Assembly: GCA_038214295.1 (NCBI GenBank)
Contig: JBBQSA010000008.1
Span: 15,362 to 79,361, forward strand
DNA length: 64,000 nt
Direction of reading: 5' to 3'
Source of the DNA: SHZI01 sp038214295
GTDB taxonomy: Bacteria > Pseudomonadota > Gammaproteobacteria > Steroidobacterales > GCA-2729495
A program made the translations under genes and the position numbers. This document shows, in pieces, positions 25,297 through 35,577 of the stretch. Every line of letters starts with the position of its first letter. Within the stretch, counting starts at the first letter, position 1. Below the pieces are notes generated by a model. The model saw only the letters and a list, made by a program, of their open reading frames with translations. It searched no databases and was not told the DNA's origin.

Positions 25297-25776
25297 TCAG
25301 GTCACCGTGACCTTCTGCATGGTGTCGCCCTGCTCGATGGCGTCAAGCACGTCCAGGCCCTTGGTGACCTTGCCGAACACGGTGTGCTTGCCGTCCAGGT
25401 GCGGCTGGGGCCCGTGGGTGATGAAGAACTGGCTGCCGTTCGTGCCCGGGCCGGCGTTCGCCATGGAAATCACGCCGCGCTCGTGCCGGAGCGGATTGCC
25501 CTTGAACACGTCCTCGAAGCGGTAGCCGGGGCCGCCGCGACCGGAGCCCGTGGGGTCACCGCCCTGGACCATGAAATTGCTGATCACCCGGTGGAAGGTT
25601 ACGCCGTCGTAAAAGCCCTCCTGGGACAGGAAGACGAAGTTGTTCACCGTCTTCGGCGCGTGTTCGGGGTAGAGCTCCAGCTCGAGGGCTCCCTTGTTGG
25701 TCTCTATGCTGACCTTGTAGGTCCGGTCGGTGGCGATCTGCATGGCGGGCGGTGCGTCATATTGCTTGGCAGGCAT
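25297..25776 (-). CDS. Cyclophilin-type peptidyl-prolyl cis-trans isomerase
   Basis: Speeds up proline isomerisation in the cytoplasm (no signal peptide is seen). The core shows VTFHRVISNFMVQGGDPTGSG, with the catalytic Arg, and SMANAGPGTNGSQFFITHGP. I place the start at the ATG 25776, with GGAG seven bases upstream, giving 159 residues. It lies in reverse orientation between the two ATPase genes of the peptide importer. Confidence 0.94.
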   Translation of the reverse strand: MPAKQYDAPPAMQIATDRTYKVSIETNKGALELELYPEHAPKTVNNFVFLSQEGFYDGVTFHRVISNFMVQGGDPTGSGRGGPGYRFEDVFKGNPLRHERGVISMANAGPGTNGSQFFITHGPQPHLDGKHTVFGKVTKGLDVLDAIEQGDTMQKVTVT

Positions 25777-25838
25777 GGCGTGCTCCAGGTGCTTCGCGGC
25801 TGTGAAGGAAATCGGGCCTCGCACTCTATACTTGCCGG

Positions 25839-26829
<991 letters not shown>

Positions 26830-26855
<26 letters not shown>

Positions 26856-26914
26856 TTTCGTTAGTTGTCGGACGAACAACTAACGAAACTAACTAATTCG
26901 GTGTCCGGTACCTT
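26830..26914. repeat. Perfect 39-bp inverted repeat (hairpin), probable bidirectional terminator or REP-like element
   Basis: Bases 26830-26868 and 26876-26914 are exact reverse complements with a 7-base loop, CGGACGA. The outer part reads AAGGTACCGGACACCGAATT and the inner part is made of TTAG/GTTAG repeats. The left arm covers the end and stop of the importer ATPase gene. T-rich stretches follow (TTTT and TTTTTT at 26913-26936), and trkH ends at 26926 on the other strand, so it could terminate both transcripts. Its length, perfection and different composition also suggest an inserted REP/MITE-like unit. Confidence 0.85.
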
Positions 26915-26925
26915 TTCTCCTTTTT

Positions 26926-28377
26926 TCAGGAGCGCCAGAAGGTGGGGGAGATCAGGACGAGCAGGGTGAAGACTTCGAGGCGCCCGAAGAGCATCGCAAA
27001 GATGCACACCCACTTCGCCAGGTCGTTCACCTGGGTGAAGTTGGCCGCGACCTTGCCGAGCCCGGGTCCCATGTTGTTGATTGACGCGGCCAGCGCCGAA
27101 AAGGCCGTGACCTGGTCCAGGCCGCTGCCGACCAGGATCACCAGCATCACCCCGAACAGGATGATGTAGACCACGCAGAAGCCCCAGACCGACTCGATGA
27201 CCCGCTGGGACACCACGGCATTGCCGAGGCGCACCGGAATCTCCGCGGCGGGATGCACGAGGCGTTTCACTTCCCGGACACCCTGGTTGTAGAGCAGCAG
27301 CCAGCGGACCACCTTCATGCCGCCGCCCGTGGACCCGGCGCAGCCGCCAATGAAACTGGCGAGTATCAGCATGAGCGGCAGGGCGCCCGGCCAGGTCTCG
27401 AAGCTGCCGGCCACGAAGCCTGTGCTGGTCATGAAGGACACGAAATGAAATGTGGCCTGCCGGGCCGAGGCCCCGACGCCGGGGTAGGTCCCCGAGAGGG
27501 CCAGCACGGCCGTCGCACCCAGCGAGAGGCTGAGCAGTATCAGCCCGTAGGTGCGGAATTCGGGATCCTTCAGGTAGTTGCCGAGGCCACGGGTCCGCCA
27601 GGCAACAAAGTGCAGGGAAAAATTGGCGGCCGCCAGGAACATGAAGACGATGGCGATGGACTCGATCAGCGGACTGTGGAACCAGGCGATGCTGTCGTCA
27701 TGGGTGGAAAAGCCCCCGGTAGCCAGCGTGGCGAAGGCGTGGCACACGGCGTCGAAGAGGCCCATCCCCGCGTACCAGTAGGCCAGCGTGCAGGCCGCCG
27801 TCAGGCCGACGTAGATCAGCCACAGGGCCTTGGCCGTCTCGGTAATGCGGGGCGTGAGCTTGCTGTCCTTCATCGGACCCGGCGTCTCCGCCCGGTACAG
27901 CTGCATGCCGCCGACGCCGAGCATCGGCAGGATAGCCACTGCAAGCACGATGATGCCCATACCGCCCAGCCAGTGCAGCTGGGCGCGGAAATACAGGATG
28001 GACTTCGGCAGGCTGTCGAGCCCGGTCAGGACCGTGGCGCCGGTGGTCGTGAGTCCCGATACCGCCTCGAAAAAGGCATCGGTGACCGACATTTGCGGCG
28101 TGTCCACGAGCAGCAGCGGCACGGCGCCGAAGCTGCCGAGGCCGAGCCAGAACACGGCGGCCACGAGGAACCCGTCCCGGAGCCGCAGCTCCCGCCGGTC
28201 CTTCCGCGCCGGCAACCAGGCGATGAGGCCCGCGGCGAAGGTGATGGCGAAGGCCTCGATGAAGGACGAAGCCTGGCCGTCGCCGAAGTAAACGGAGATG
28301 GCGACAGGCGGCATCATCGTCACGCTGTACAGCATCAGCAGCAGGCCGAGGATGCGCTGGACGACTTTCAGGTGCAT
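26926..28377 (-). CDS. trkH: Trk potassium uptake channel subunit TrkH
   Basis: Membrane pore of the Trk K+ uptake system. The four pore-loop repeats can be seen, the first as SGLTTTGATVL and the second as ATLATGGFSTHDD; glycines in these loops form the selectivity filter. The later loop FIGGCAGSTGGGMKVVR is also conserved. 483 residues, the same as E. coli. Lies 33 bases after trkA. Confidence 0.97.
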   Translation of the reverse strand: MHLKVVQRILGLLLMLYSVTMMPPVAISVYFGDGQASSFIEAFAITFAAGLIAWLPARKDRRELRLRDGFLVAAVFWLGLGSFGAVPLLLVDTPQMSVTDAFFEAVSGLTTTGATVLTGLDSLPKSILYFRAQLHWLGGMGIIVLAVAILPMLGVGGMQLYRAETPGPMKDSKLTPRITETAKALWLIYVGLTAACTLAYWYAGMGLFDAVCHAFATLATGGFSTHDDSIAWFHSPLIESIAIVFMFLAAANFSLHFVAWRTRGLGNYLKDPEFRTYGLILLSLSLGATAVLALSGTYPGVGASARQATFHFVSFMTSTGFVAGSFETWPGALPLMLILASFIGGCAGSTGGGMKVVRWLLLYNQGVREVKRLVHPAAEIPVRLGNAVVSQRVIESVWGFCVVYIILFGVMLVILVGSGLDQVTAFSALAASINNMGPGLGKVAANFTQVNDLAKWVCIFAMLFGRLEVFTLLVLISPTFWRS

Positions 28378-28410
28378 GGGGTGTTCTGCGTGTGCTCGCG
28401 GAGCCGCTGG

Positions 28411-29772
28411 TCAGGGCCGGAAAAGCCGCTCTACCTGCTTGATCTGGCGCCGGTCCGACACGAACAGGATCAGGTGGTCCTCCGCCTGGACGACGGTGTC
28501 GTGGTGGGCCTGGAGCACTTCGTCGCCCCGCACGATGACATTGATGGTCGCCCCCTTCGGCAGCTGGATGTCTTCCACCTTGCGGCCGACCACCCGCATG
28601 TCGCGCCTTCCGTCCCGGGCGATAGCCTCGATGGCCTCGGCACGGCCCCGGCGCAGCGTGTGGATGCGCACCATGCCGGACTGCCGGACGTAGGCGAGCA
28701 GAGCGCCGATCGTGATCTGGGGCGGCGAGATACCCACGTCGATGCGCGGGCCCTCCACCAGTTCGGCATAGGCCGGCCGGTTGATCAGCGCCATCACCTT
28801 CTTGCAGCCGAGGCGCTTGGCAAGCATCGCTGACAGGATATTCACTTCCTCGGCGTTGGTCAGGGACACAAAGACGTCCGAGCTGTCGATGTTTTCCTCC
28901 AGGAGCAGCTCCTCGTCCGCCGCATCGCCCGCCAGCACGATGGTCTTGGCCAGCTGGTCCGAGATCTTGCGAGCACGCTCCCGGGAGCGCTCGATCAGCT
29001 TGACCTGGTTGGAGCCCTCGAGGGCCTGGGCCACCCGGAAGCCGATGTTGCCGCCCCCCGCGATGAAGATCCGGCGCACCGGCTCCTCCAGCTTGCGCAT
29101 CTCGCGCATCACGGTCCGGATGTCCTGGCGGGCGGCAATGAAGAACACCTCGTCGTTCTCCAGCAGGCGCGTGGTGCCCTCCGGCAGGATTTCCTGGCCG
29201 TCGCGGTAGATCGCGGCGATCCGGGTCTCGATCTCGGGGATGTGGTCCCGCAGGGTGCGGATCTCCTGGCCCACCAGCGGACCGTCCCGATGGGCCCGGA
29301 TACCAACCAGCCGCACCTTGCCGTCGGCAAAGTCCAGCACCTGGAACGCGCTGGGGTAGTGGATCAGCTGCTCGATGTAGCGCGTGACCAGCTGCTCCGG
29401 GCTGATGCAGAGATCCACTGGCACGCGATCCGAGCCGAAGAGGCCGGGTGTGTTGATGTACTCCGCCGAGCGCACCCGGGCGACTTTCGTCTGTGTGCCA
29501 AACAGGGTGTAGGCCACCTGGCAGGCGATCATGTTTACTTCATCGCTGTTCGTCAGCGCGATGATCATGTCGGCCTCTGCGCCGCCAGCGCGCTCGAGAG
29601 CGCCCGGGGACGCGGCGTGGCCGAGCACCGTCCGCACGTCCAGGCGGTCCTGGAGATCCCGGAGCACGGTGGGATTGGAGTCGATGATCGTGACTTCGTT
29701 GGATTCCTCCCGGGCCAGGTGATACGCGGCCGTCGAGCCGACCTGCCCCGCGCCCAGAATGAGGATCTTCAT
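28411..29772 (-). CDS. trkA: Trk system NAD-binding regulatory subunit TrkA
   Basis: Peripheral subunit that gates TrkH in response to nucleotides. Two tandem RCK units occur: the first Rossmann loop is ILGAGQVGSTAAYHLA (residues 5-20), the second FIAGGGNIGFRVAQAL near residue 235. Each is followed by a TrkA-C domain. 453 residues, E. coli 458. Starts four bases after the uvrD stop, so trkAH may share the uvrD transcript. Confidence 0.97.
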   Translation of the reverse strand: MKILILGAGQVGSTAAYHLAREESNEVTIIDSNPTVLRDLQDRLDVRTVLGHAASPGALERAGGAEADMIIALTNSDEVNMIACQVAYTLFGTQTKVARVRSAEYINTPGLFGSDRVPVDLCISPEQLVTRYIEQLIHYPSAFQVLDFADGKVRLVGIRAHRDGPLVGQEIRTLRDHIPEIETRIAAIYRDGQEILPEGTTRLLENDEVFFIAARQDIRTVMREMRKLEEPVRRIFIAGGGNIGFRVAQALEGSNQVKLIERSRERARKISDQLAKTIVLAGDAADEELLLEENIDSSDVFVSLTNAEEVNILSAMLAKRLGCKKVMALINRPAYAELVEGPRIDVGISPPQITIGALLAYVRQSGMVRIHTLRRGRAEAIEAIARDGRRDMRVVGRKVEDIQLPKGATINVIVRGDEVLQAHHDTVVQAEDHLILFVSDRRQIKQVERLFRP

Positions 29773-29776
29773 GGGT

Positions 29777-31933
29777 TCACATCACTTCCAGGTTCGCGTA
29801 GGACATCACCAGCCACTTCGCACCGGCGCCTTCGAAGTTGACCTGCACCCGGGCGTGGACGCCGGCCCCCTCGTAGCTCAGCACGATACCTTCGCCGAAC
29901 TTGCCGTGCTTCACCCGCTGCCCGAGACGGAGGCCGAAACCGGAGTCCTCAGCGAGGGAGCCGCCGCGCCGGAACGTGGGCTGGGAGACATTGACCCGGG
30001 GCCGCACTTCCTCGACGAGCTCTGCCGGGATCTCGCTGATGAAGCGGGAGGCCTGCCCGAAGCTGTCCGTGCCGTGCAGCCGACGCTGCTCGGCATGGGT
30101 CAGGTACAGCTCGGTCATGGCCCGGGTGGCGCCCACATAGCAGAGGCGGCGCTCCTCCTCGAGGCTCTCGGCATCGTTCAGGGACCGGCGATGGGGAAAC
30201 AGCCCGTCCTCCAGCCCGGTCAGGAACACTACCGGGAACTCCAGCCCCTTGGCGGAGTGCAGGGTCATCAGTTGCACGCAGTCGTCCCAGGTCTCGCCCT
30301 GGGCGTCGCCCGACTCCAGGGCCGCGTGGGACAGGAAGGCGACCAGCGGCGGCATCGATTCCCCGGTGTCCTCCGGGCCGTAACTGCGGGCGGCGCTGAC
30401 GAGCTCGTCCAGGTTCTCCAGCCGGGCCTCCGCCCGGTCCCGGGGTTCCTTCCGGTAGTGCTCGATGAGCCCGCTGCGCTGGATCACGTGGTCCACCTGC
30501 TCGTGGAGGGCGAGGCCCGCGGTGTCCCGCGCCAGTGTCTCGATCAGGTGCAGGAAGACCTGGATTGCCTTCGCGCCCCGGCTGCCGCTGTCGCCGGCCG
30601 CGACAACCTGCGCGGCCCGCCACAGGGACAGCGCGTTGGCCTTGCCGTACTCGCGGATCGCATCGACCGAGCGCGCGCCAATTCCCCGGGTGGGGACATT
30701 CACCACCCGCTCGAACGCGGGGTCGTCATCCCGGTTGGCCAGCAGCCGCAGGTAGGCCAGTGCGTCCTTGATCTCCGCGCGCTCGAAGAACCGCTGCCCG
30801 CCGTAGACGCGGTAGGGGAGCCCGGCCCGCAGCAGCACCTCTTCAAACACCCGGGACTGGGCGTTGGAACGGTAGAGCACCGCCGCCTCGCTGCGCGAGT
30901 TGCCCTGGCGCACCCAGTCCTGGATCCGGCCGACGACGAACTCCGCCTCGTCCCGCTCGTTGTAGGCCCGGTACAGCCGGATCGGCGCGCCCTCGCCCCC
31001 GGCAGTCCAGAGCTCCTTGCCGAGCCGGCCCGTGTTGTGGCCGATGATCGCGTTGGCGGCGCTCAGGATTGTCTTCGTGGAGCGGTAGTTCTGCTCGAGC
31101 TTGACCGTGCGTGACCCGGGGAAATCCCGCAGGAAGCGCCGCAGGTGCTCCTGCCGGGCGCCGCGCCAGCGGTAGATCGACTGGTCGTCGTCACCCACCG
31201 CGAAGGGCACGCCCGTGTCCCCGGCCAGCAGGCGCAGCCAGGCGTACTGGATGGCATTGGTGTCCTGGAACTCGTCCACCAGGATGTGGTGGAAACGGCG
31301 GCGGTACTGGGCGAGGAGCTCGGGGTTGTTCTTCCACAGCTCGAAGGCCCGCAGCAGCAGCTCCGCGAAGTCCACGAGGCCGCCCCTGTCGCAGGTCTCC
31401 TGGTAGACGCGGTACAGGTGGATCAGCTGGCGGCGCGTCGGGTCGCCGTCGTCCTTCAGCTGGTCGGCACGCTGGCCCTCGTCCTTGTGGTGGTTGATGA
31501 ACCACTGGATCTCCCGGGGCACCCAGGTCGTCTCGTCCAGGTCCAGGTTCTTCAGCAGCCGGCGGATCAGCCGCTGCTGGTCCTCCGCGTCCAGGATCTG
31601 GAAGGCCTCCGGCAGCCCCGCGTCCCGGGCGTGCCGGCGCAGCAGGCGATGAGCGAGGCCGTGGAAGGTGCCGATCCAGAGGTGATTCACCGGCATGTCC
31701 AGCAGTTCCTGGACGCGCCCGCGCATCTCGGCGGCAGCCTTGTTGGTGAAGGTGACGGCCAGGATGCCGAGCGGCGAGACGTTTTCGACCTGGATGAGCC
31801 AGGCGATCCGGTGCACGAGTACCCGGGTCTTGCCGCTGCCGGCGCCCGCCACGACGAGCATGGGTTCCTGGGGCGCCGACACGGCCTCCCGCTGGGCATC
31901 GTTCAGCGGGTCGAGAATTGGCGTGACATCCAT
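29777..31933 (-). CDS. uvrD: DNA helicase II
   Basis: Superfamily 1 3'-5' helicase of mismatch and nucleotide-excision repair. Walker A is VVAGAGSGKTRVL (about residue 30), with motif II LVDEFQDTN, QNYRSTK, and GLEFPVVFLTGLEDGLFPH. The C-terminus ends with a Tudor-like segment (RVKHGKFGEGIVLSYEG) that in E. coli UvrD contacts partner proteins. Start chosen at the ATG 31933 (MDVTPILDPLNDAQREAV), giving 718 residues against 720; the longer open frame upstream is not family-like. Confidence 0.97.
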   Translation of the reverse strand: MDVTPILDPLNDAQREAVSAPQEPMLVVAGAGSGKTRVLVHRIAWLIQVENVSPLGILAVTFTNKAAAEMRGRVQELLDMPVNHLWIGTFHGLAHRLLRRHARDAGLPEAFQILDAEDQQRLIRRLLKNLDLDETTWVPREIQWFINHHKDEGQRADQLKDDGDPTRRQLIHLYRVYQETCDRGGLVDFAELLLRAFELWKNNPELLAQYRRRFHHILVDEFQDTNAIQYAWLRLLAGDTGVPFAVGDDDQSIYRWRGARQEHLRRFLRDFPGSRTVKLEQNYRSTKTILSAANAIIGHNTGRLGKELWTAGGEGAPIRLYRAYNERDEAEFVVGRIQDWVRQGNSRSEAAVLYRSNAQSRVFEEVLLRAGLPYRVYGGQRFFERAEIKDALAYLRLLANRDDDPAFERVVNVPTRGIGARSVDAIREYGKANALSLWRAAQVVAAGDSGSRGAKAIQVFLHLIETLARDTAGLALHEQVDHVIQRSGLIEHYRKEPRDRAEARLENLDELVSAARSYGPEDTGESMPPLVAFLSHAALESGDAQGETWDDCVQLMTLHSAKGLEFPVVFLTGLEDGLFPHRRSLNDAESLEEERRLCYVGATRAMTELYLTHAEQRRLHGTDSFGQASRFISEIPAELVEEVRPRVNVSQPTFRRGGSLAEDSGFGLRLGQRVKHGKFGEGIVLSYEGAGVHARVQVNFEGAGAKWLVMSYANLEVM

Positions 31934-31955
31934 GGCGCCAGAGGAGTCTAGCAGC

Positions 31956-32960
31956 TTAGCCTCCCGGGCAAATCCACAACTCCACGGGCCGGTTGTCGCT
32001 GCCGAGTGCCGGGCTCGAGGTGCAGCCAGCAAGGACGCGTGGCGGCATCACGGGGACCGGCGTGTCGCGGCAGGGGAGCCGGCCGTACAGATCCCGCTCG
32101 GCGACGAAGACCGGCGGCAGGGAGCCGCTGTCCTGCCCCGCCGTCGCGGCACTAAGGTCCGCCAGGATGGCCAGTGACCGGCCGCACACGACCAATGCCC
32201 GGGCCGGATCCCCGGTGCCCCCCGGCTGCTCGACCAGCCTGAGGCTCGCGGGCGTCGCGAGGATCGGGCCGTACTGCCGGATCGCCGCGAGTGTCCAGGC
32301 CGCGGCGTCCTCGCGCAGGTCGCGGTTGGGGTCGCCACCCCGGAGCGCAAGCAGGCGGTTTTCGAAGGCCGCGTCGCGGGGCGCCGCACCGGGCTCCGGG
32401 TCGCCGAGCTTCGCGAGGATGCCGGCAATCTCCACCATCGCCGCTGCCGAGCCGCGCTCGCTGGCCCGGCCCAGGTACTCGATGGCGGTGAAGGGATCAT
32501 CCGGCAGGCTGCCCACCGCGTAGGCCTGCAGCGCACCGACGTCGCCCGAATCCGCCAGATTCTTCAACGTGGTGCGATCCATCGTGGCGTAGACCTGTGA
32601 GGGCGCGTTCCCGGCGGGGACGCCCGCCAGCGGCTCCGCGCCGAGAAAGCCACGGGCGAAGCGCCAGTCCCGGTAGCCCGCCAGCAGTTTCTCGCCATCG
32701 AGGCCCCGGGCCTTGAGGGCCGCCAGCAGTTCATCCCGCGTGCCGACCCGCGGAATCGCGCCGGCCGGCTTGGCCGGAGCGGCGGCGGGGGGCGCCGCTT
32801 CGGGCTCGAGCAGCGGAGGAACGCCTGCCACAGGGGCGGAGGATTCGGTGGCGGCCGCCCGGTCCGGGATCGCGGGCGAGTCAGTGTGCGGGGTCAGCAG
32901 CCAGGCGAGGACGCCGAGCGCGATCAGCACGCCCGCCACGGCCAGCGCGCCGCGGTTCAC
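31956..32960 (-). CDS. Membrane-anchored protein of unknown function
   Basis: I do not recognise a named family. It has an N-terminal membrane segment (residues 5-22, ALAVAGVLIALGVLAWLL), a Pro/Ala-rich linker to about residue 70, and a globular part. Residues 130-185 (LADSGDVGALQAYAVG, AIEYLGRASERGSAAAMVEI) resemble Sel1/TPR-type helical repeats. Four Cys occur near the C-terminus (VVCGRS, LPCRD, LAGCTS, WICPGG), possibly disulfides in the periplasm. It sits three bases after the heme A synthase gene and just before uvrD. Confidence 0.75.
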   Translation of the reverse strand: MNRGALAVAGVLIALGVLAWLLTPHTDSPAIPDRAAATESSAPVAGVPPLLEPEAAPPAAAPAKPAGAIPRVGTRDELLAALKARGLDGEKLLAGYRDWRFARGFLGAEPLAGVPAGNAPSQVYATMDRTTLKNLADSGDVGALQAYAVGSLPDDPFTAIEYLGRASERGSAAAMVEIAGILAKLGDPEPGAAPRDAAFENRLLALRGGDPNRDLREDAAAWTLAAIRQYGPILATPASLRLVEQPGGTGDPARALVVCGRSLAILADLSAATAGQDSGSLPPVFVAERDLYGRLPCRDTPVPVMPPRVLAGCTSSPALGSDNRPVELWICPGG

Positions 32961-32963
32961 GGG

Positions 32964-33980
32964 CTAACGCCCCGTGGCGGGGCGGAACACCGCGGGGAAA
33001 GAGGTGGCGTGCAGCAGGTTGATCGTCGCCAGCAGCAGGAGCGCGGCGAAGCCGTTGTGCGCAGTGGCGAGTGGTAGTGGTAGCCCGAACCAGACGATCG
33101 CGACGCCGATCGAGACCTGCAGGACCACAGCGGTGAGCACGAGAGTCGCGGCCGTGCGCGCGGCCGGCGCCCGCCGCCGGACCCACAGGGCCACGCTGGC
33201 CAGCACGAGGAGCGTCAGCAGGGCCCCCAGCCGGTGGGTGAAATGAATGGCGACGCGCGACGGTGCGTCCAGTACGCCGAACTCGTAGTTGATGCCGAGG
33301 CCACGCCAGAGCACGAAGGCCTCCGCGAAGTTGGCTTCGGCCGGCCACCACTCGCCCTGGCAGGTGGGTACGTCGGGACAGGCGAGGGCCGCGTAGTTCG
33401 AGCTGGTCCAGCCCCCGAGGGCAATCTGCCCGATCAGGACCAGCAACCCGGCCAGCACCGGCCGGGCCAGCCGGCGCCGCTGCCGGTCGGCGTTCCGGCG
33501 CCGCTCCTCCAGCAGCAGCCAGGCAAGCAGGCCGAGAGTTGTCAGGCCACCCAGCAGATGGCCCATCACGATGAGCGGCTTCAGCAGCAGGGTGACGGTC
33601 CACATGCCGAGGAGCCCCTGGAAAATCACCACCCCGAGCAGCGCGAGGGGCAGCGCCACCGGTTGCCGGGCCGAGCGCCGGTTTCGCCAGGCAAACACGG
33701 CGGCGAGAGTGATGACGAAGCCCAGGGAGCTGGCCGCGTAGCGATGAATCATCTCGCGCCAGGCCTTGCCGGCCTGCAGTTCCCGGTCGGGAAACACGGA
33801 CTGGGCAGCCGCGCGCTGCTCCAGGTCGCCGGGCAGCACCAGGTGCCCGTAGCAGCCGGGCCAGTCCGGGCACCCGAGACCCGCATCCGACAGGCGCACG
33901 TAGGCGCCGAGGACGATGACGACGAGGGCGAGTCCTGCGCCGACCCACAGGCAGCGACGGTACCAGGCGGCCGCGTTCAT
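32964..33980 (-). CDS. ctaA: Heme A synthase (COX15/CtaA)
   Basis: Converts heme O to heme A for the cytochrome oxidase encoded next to it. Helix 1 and the following loop, GAYVRLSDAGLGCPDWPGCYG, are diagnostic; the heme-binding His are in EMIHRYAASSLGF, VMGHLLGGLTTLG, HFTHRLGALLTLL and ATAHNGFAALLLL. About eight membrane helices in 338 residues. Its ATG overlaps the upstream stop (ATGA). The heme O synthase gene ctaB, usually next, is not here. Confidence 0.97.
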   Translation of the reverse strand: MNAAAWYRRCLWVGAGLALVVIVLGAYVRLSDAGLGCPDWPGCYGHLVLPGDLEQRAAAQSVFPDRELQAGKAWREMIHRYAASSLGFVITLAAVFAWRNRRSARQPVALPLALLGVVIFQGLLGMWTVTLLLKPLIVMGHLLGGLTTLGLLAWLLLEERRRNADRQRRRLARPVLAGLLVLIGQIALGGWTSSNYAALACPDVPTCQGEWWPAEANFAEAFVLWRGLGINYEFGVLDAPSRVAIHFTHRLGALLTLLVLASVALWVRRRAPAARTAATLVLTAVVLQVSIGVAIVWFGLPLPLATAHNGFAALLLLATINLLHATSFPAVFRPATGR

Positions 33981-34576
33981 CCGATTTGCGAGGCCTTCAG
34001 CAGGAGCTGGAGGTCGGAGTGCATGTCCTTCATCGCGGTGCCGGCCGGGAAACGCAGCACGATGTTTCCCCGGGGGTCTGCGACGAACACGTCACCTTCG
34101 GAGAACTCGCCGAGGGCGGCGAGCACCGCATTACGGGCGCTAAGGCGCTCGGTCATCACCAGCAGTCCCGGGTGGTCGGCGGCGACGAAGCCGGGGTTCG
34201 GCGCGCCGCTCGTGGCGATGAAGAAGCGCTGGACCCGGGACATCTCCTTGCCCAGCGCCCGGCGCACCTGCCGGGTCCGGTAGAGGGCTTCCTTGCAGGC
34301 GTCGTCGCAGTCGCCGCGGCCCACGTAGAGCAGCGACCACTTGCCGGCAAAGTCCGCGGTGGCGCCATCGGCCACCAGCATGCCGCCCACGGGCAACGTG
34401 CGGGGCTGCGTCAGGAGAACCCCGTGCGCGACGGTGCCGGACGGCCGCCACTGGGGTCCGCCCACGTAATACAGGATGATCGCCACGGCCAGCGGGCCGA
34501 AAAACAGCAGGGCCATCAGCAGGGGAACGAGGCGGTTACCGGGCTTCCGGGCCGGTTCCGGGATTGCGCTTGTCAC
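33977..34576 (-). CDS. SCO/thioredoxin-like protein, probable oxidase assembly factor
   Basis: One N-terminal membrane helix (LVPLLMALLFFGPLAVAIIL) leads into a periplasmic thioredoxin-like domain. The sequence WSLLYVGRGDCDDACKEALY has the CxxxC spacing of SCO copper chaperones, but the distal copper-ligand His of SCO is not evident before VADPRGNIVLRFP. I start at the GTG 34576, which overlaps the SURF1 stop by four bases (GTGA); 199 residues. Its place between SURF1 and CtaA genes supports a role in oxidase maturation. Confidence 0.85.
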   Translation of the reverse strand: MTSAIPEPARKPGNRLVPLLMALLFFGPLAVAIILYYVGGPQWRPSGTVAHGVLLTQPRTLPVGGMLVADGATADFAGKWSLLYVGRGDCDDACKEALYRTRQVRRALGKEMSRVQRFFIATSGAPNPGFVAADHPGLLVMTERLSARNAVLAALGEFSEGDVFVADPRGNIVLRFPAGTAMKDMHSDLQLLLKASQIG

Positions 34577-35316
34577 GACGTCTGCCTTCTGTTCGCTCTC
34601 ACCACCAGCACCACGTAGATCACCACCACGGTCAGCGCCAGGCCGAACCATTGTACGGCGTAGGCCAGGTGCCGTTCCGCCACCATGCCACCCGGGTGCC
34701 AGTCCCGGACGAAGCCGTCGGGGTCCCGGGCATCCAGCAGCAACTGGAAGTCCCGCAACGGCGTCCCGAGCTGGGCGCTGACCTCGGCGCTCGTCGGGAA
34801 CAGCAGCCGTCGGGGCCAGGGCTCGACAGCCGGCATGGCCCCCGTGGCCAGCAGGATGCCGGGACGAGGCAGGTGTTCGATGCGGCCGACCAGTTGCCTG
34901 TCGCCGCCATCAACCCGGATATCCGGCAGCTGCCTGCGGTCGCCGTTCGCCGGCACCCAGCCCCGGTTGACGAGGACCGTGCCCGACGCCGTTTCGAAGG
35001 GGGTCAGCACCTGGTACCCGGGCCGGCCCGCGTAGCTCATGTTGTCGAGCAAAACCTGGTGGTCCGGGTCGTAGTGGCCAGTGAGCCGCAGCACCGCGTA
35101 CCGGCGGGCAGTTGCCTCCCCATCGGGCACCAGTTGCTGCAGGGCAGGCGCGGTGGCGCCCGCCGCAAAGCTGGCCTCGAGGACCCTCTTTTCTGCCGCG
35201 CGGCCAAGCTGCCAGAAGCCGGCCGACGTGCCGATCAGGACGCCGCCGGCGGCCAGCAGCAGTCCCCACCAGGTGCCCCACCAGTGGTGCCGGGACCGAC
35301 GGCCTGGCAAGCTCAA
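34573..35316 (-). CDS. SURF1 family cytochrome oxidase assembly protein
   Basis: Membrane protein thought to help insert heme a3 into subunit I. Two membrane helices bracket a periplasmic domain: WWGTWWGLLLAAGGVLIGTS near the start and LALTVVVIYVVLVV at the end. Family motifs include FWQLGRAAEKR and VLVNRGWVPA. A TTG start at 35316, with GGAAGG nine bases upstream, gives 247 residues; the open frame extends further but overlaps the divergent gene. The first bases nearly meet the start of the DUF2909 gene. Confidence 0.93.
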   Translation of the reverse strand: MSLPGRRSRHHWWGTWWGLLLAAGGVLIGTSAGFWQLGRAAEKRVLEASFAAGATAPALQQLVPDGEATARRYAVLRLTGHYDPDHQVLLDNMSYAGRPGYQVLTPFETASGTVLVNRGWVPANGDRRQLPDIRVDGGDRQLVGRIEHLPRPGILLATGAMPAVEPWPRRLLFPTSAEVSAQLGTPLRDFQLLLDARDPDGFVRDWHPGGMVAERHLAYAVQWFGLALTVVVIYVVLVVRANRRQTS

Positions 35317-35331
35317 GTTATGATGCCTTCC

Positions 35332-35541
35332 ATGTTCAAGGGCCTCGTGATCCTGCTCCTGGCGGCCATCCTCGTGAGTCTCTTCTCGGGGCTGTTTTTT
35401 CTCAACCGGGACAAGAGCGATTCGCGCCGGACGCTGCGCGCCCTGACCGTTCGCATCTCGCTGTCCGTACTGCTCTTCGTCGTGCTGCTGATTGGCTGGT
35501 GGACCGGCGCCATCCAGCCGCACGATGTCATGAATCGCTGA
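35332..35541 (+). CDS. DUF2909 small twin-helix membrane protein
   Basis: A 69-residue protein with two membrane segments (MFKGLVILLLAAILVSLFSG and SVLLFVVLLIGWWTG) joined by a basic loop NRDKSDSRRTLRALTVR. Proteins of this kind are usual in cox clusters of gammaproteobacteria; their role is not known. ATGs at 35320 and 35323 in the same frame are alternative starts. It is the only gene of the cluster on the plus strand. Confidence 0.88.
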   Translation: MFKGLVILLLAAILVSLFSGLFFLNRDKSDSRRTLRALTVRISLSVLLFVVLLIGWWTGAIQPHDVMNR

Positions 35542-35577
35542 GCCCGGCCGGGCTCCGTACGCACCCCTGGAAATGCA

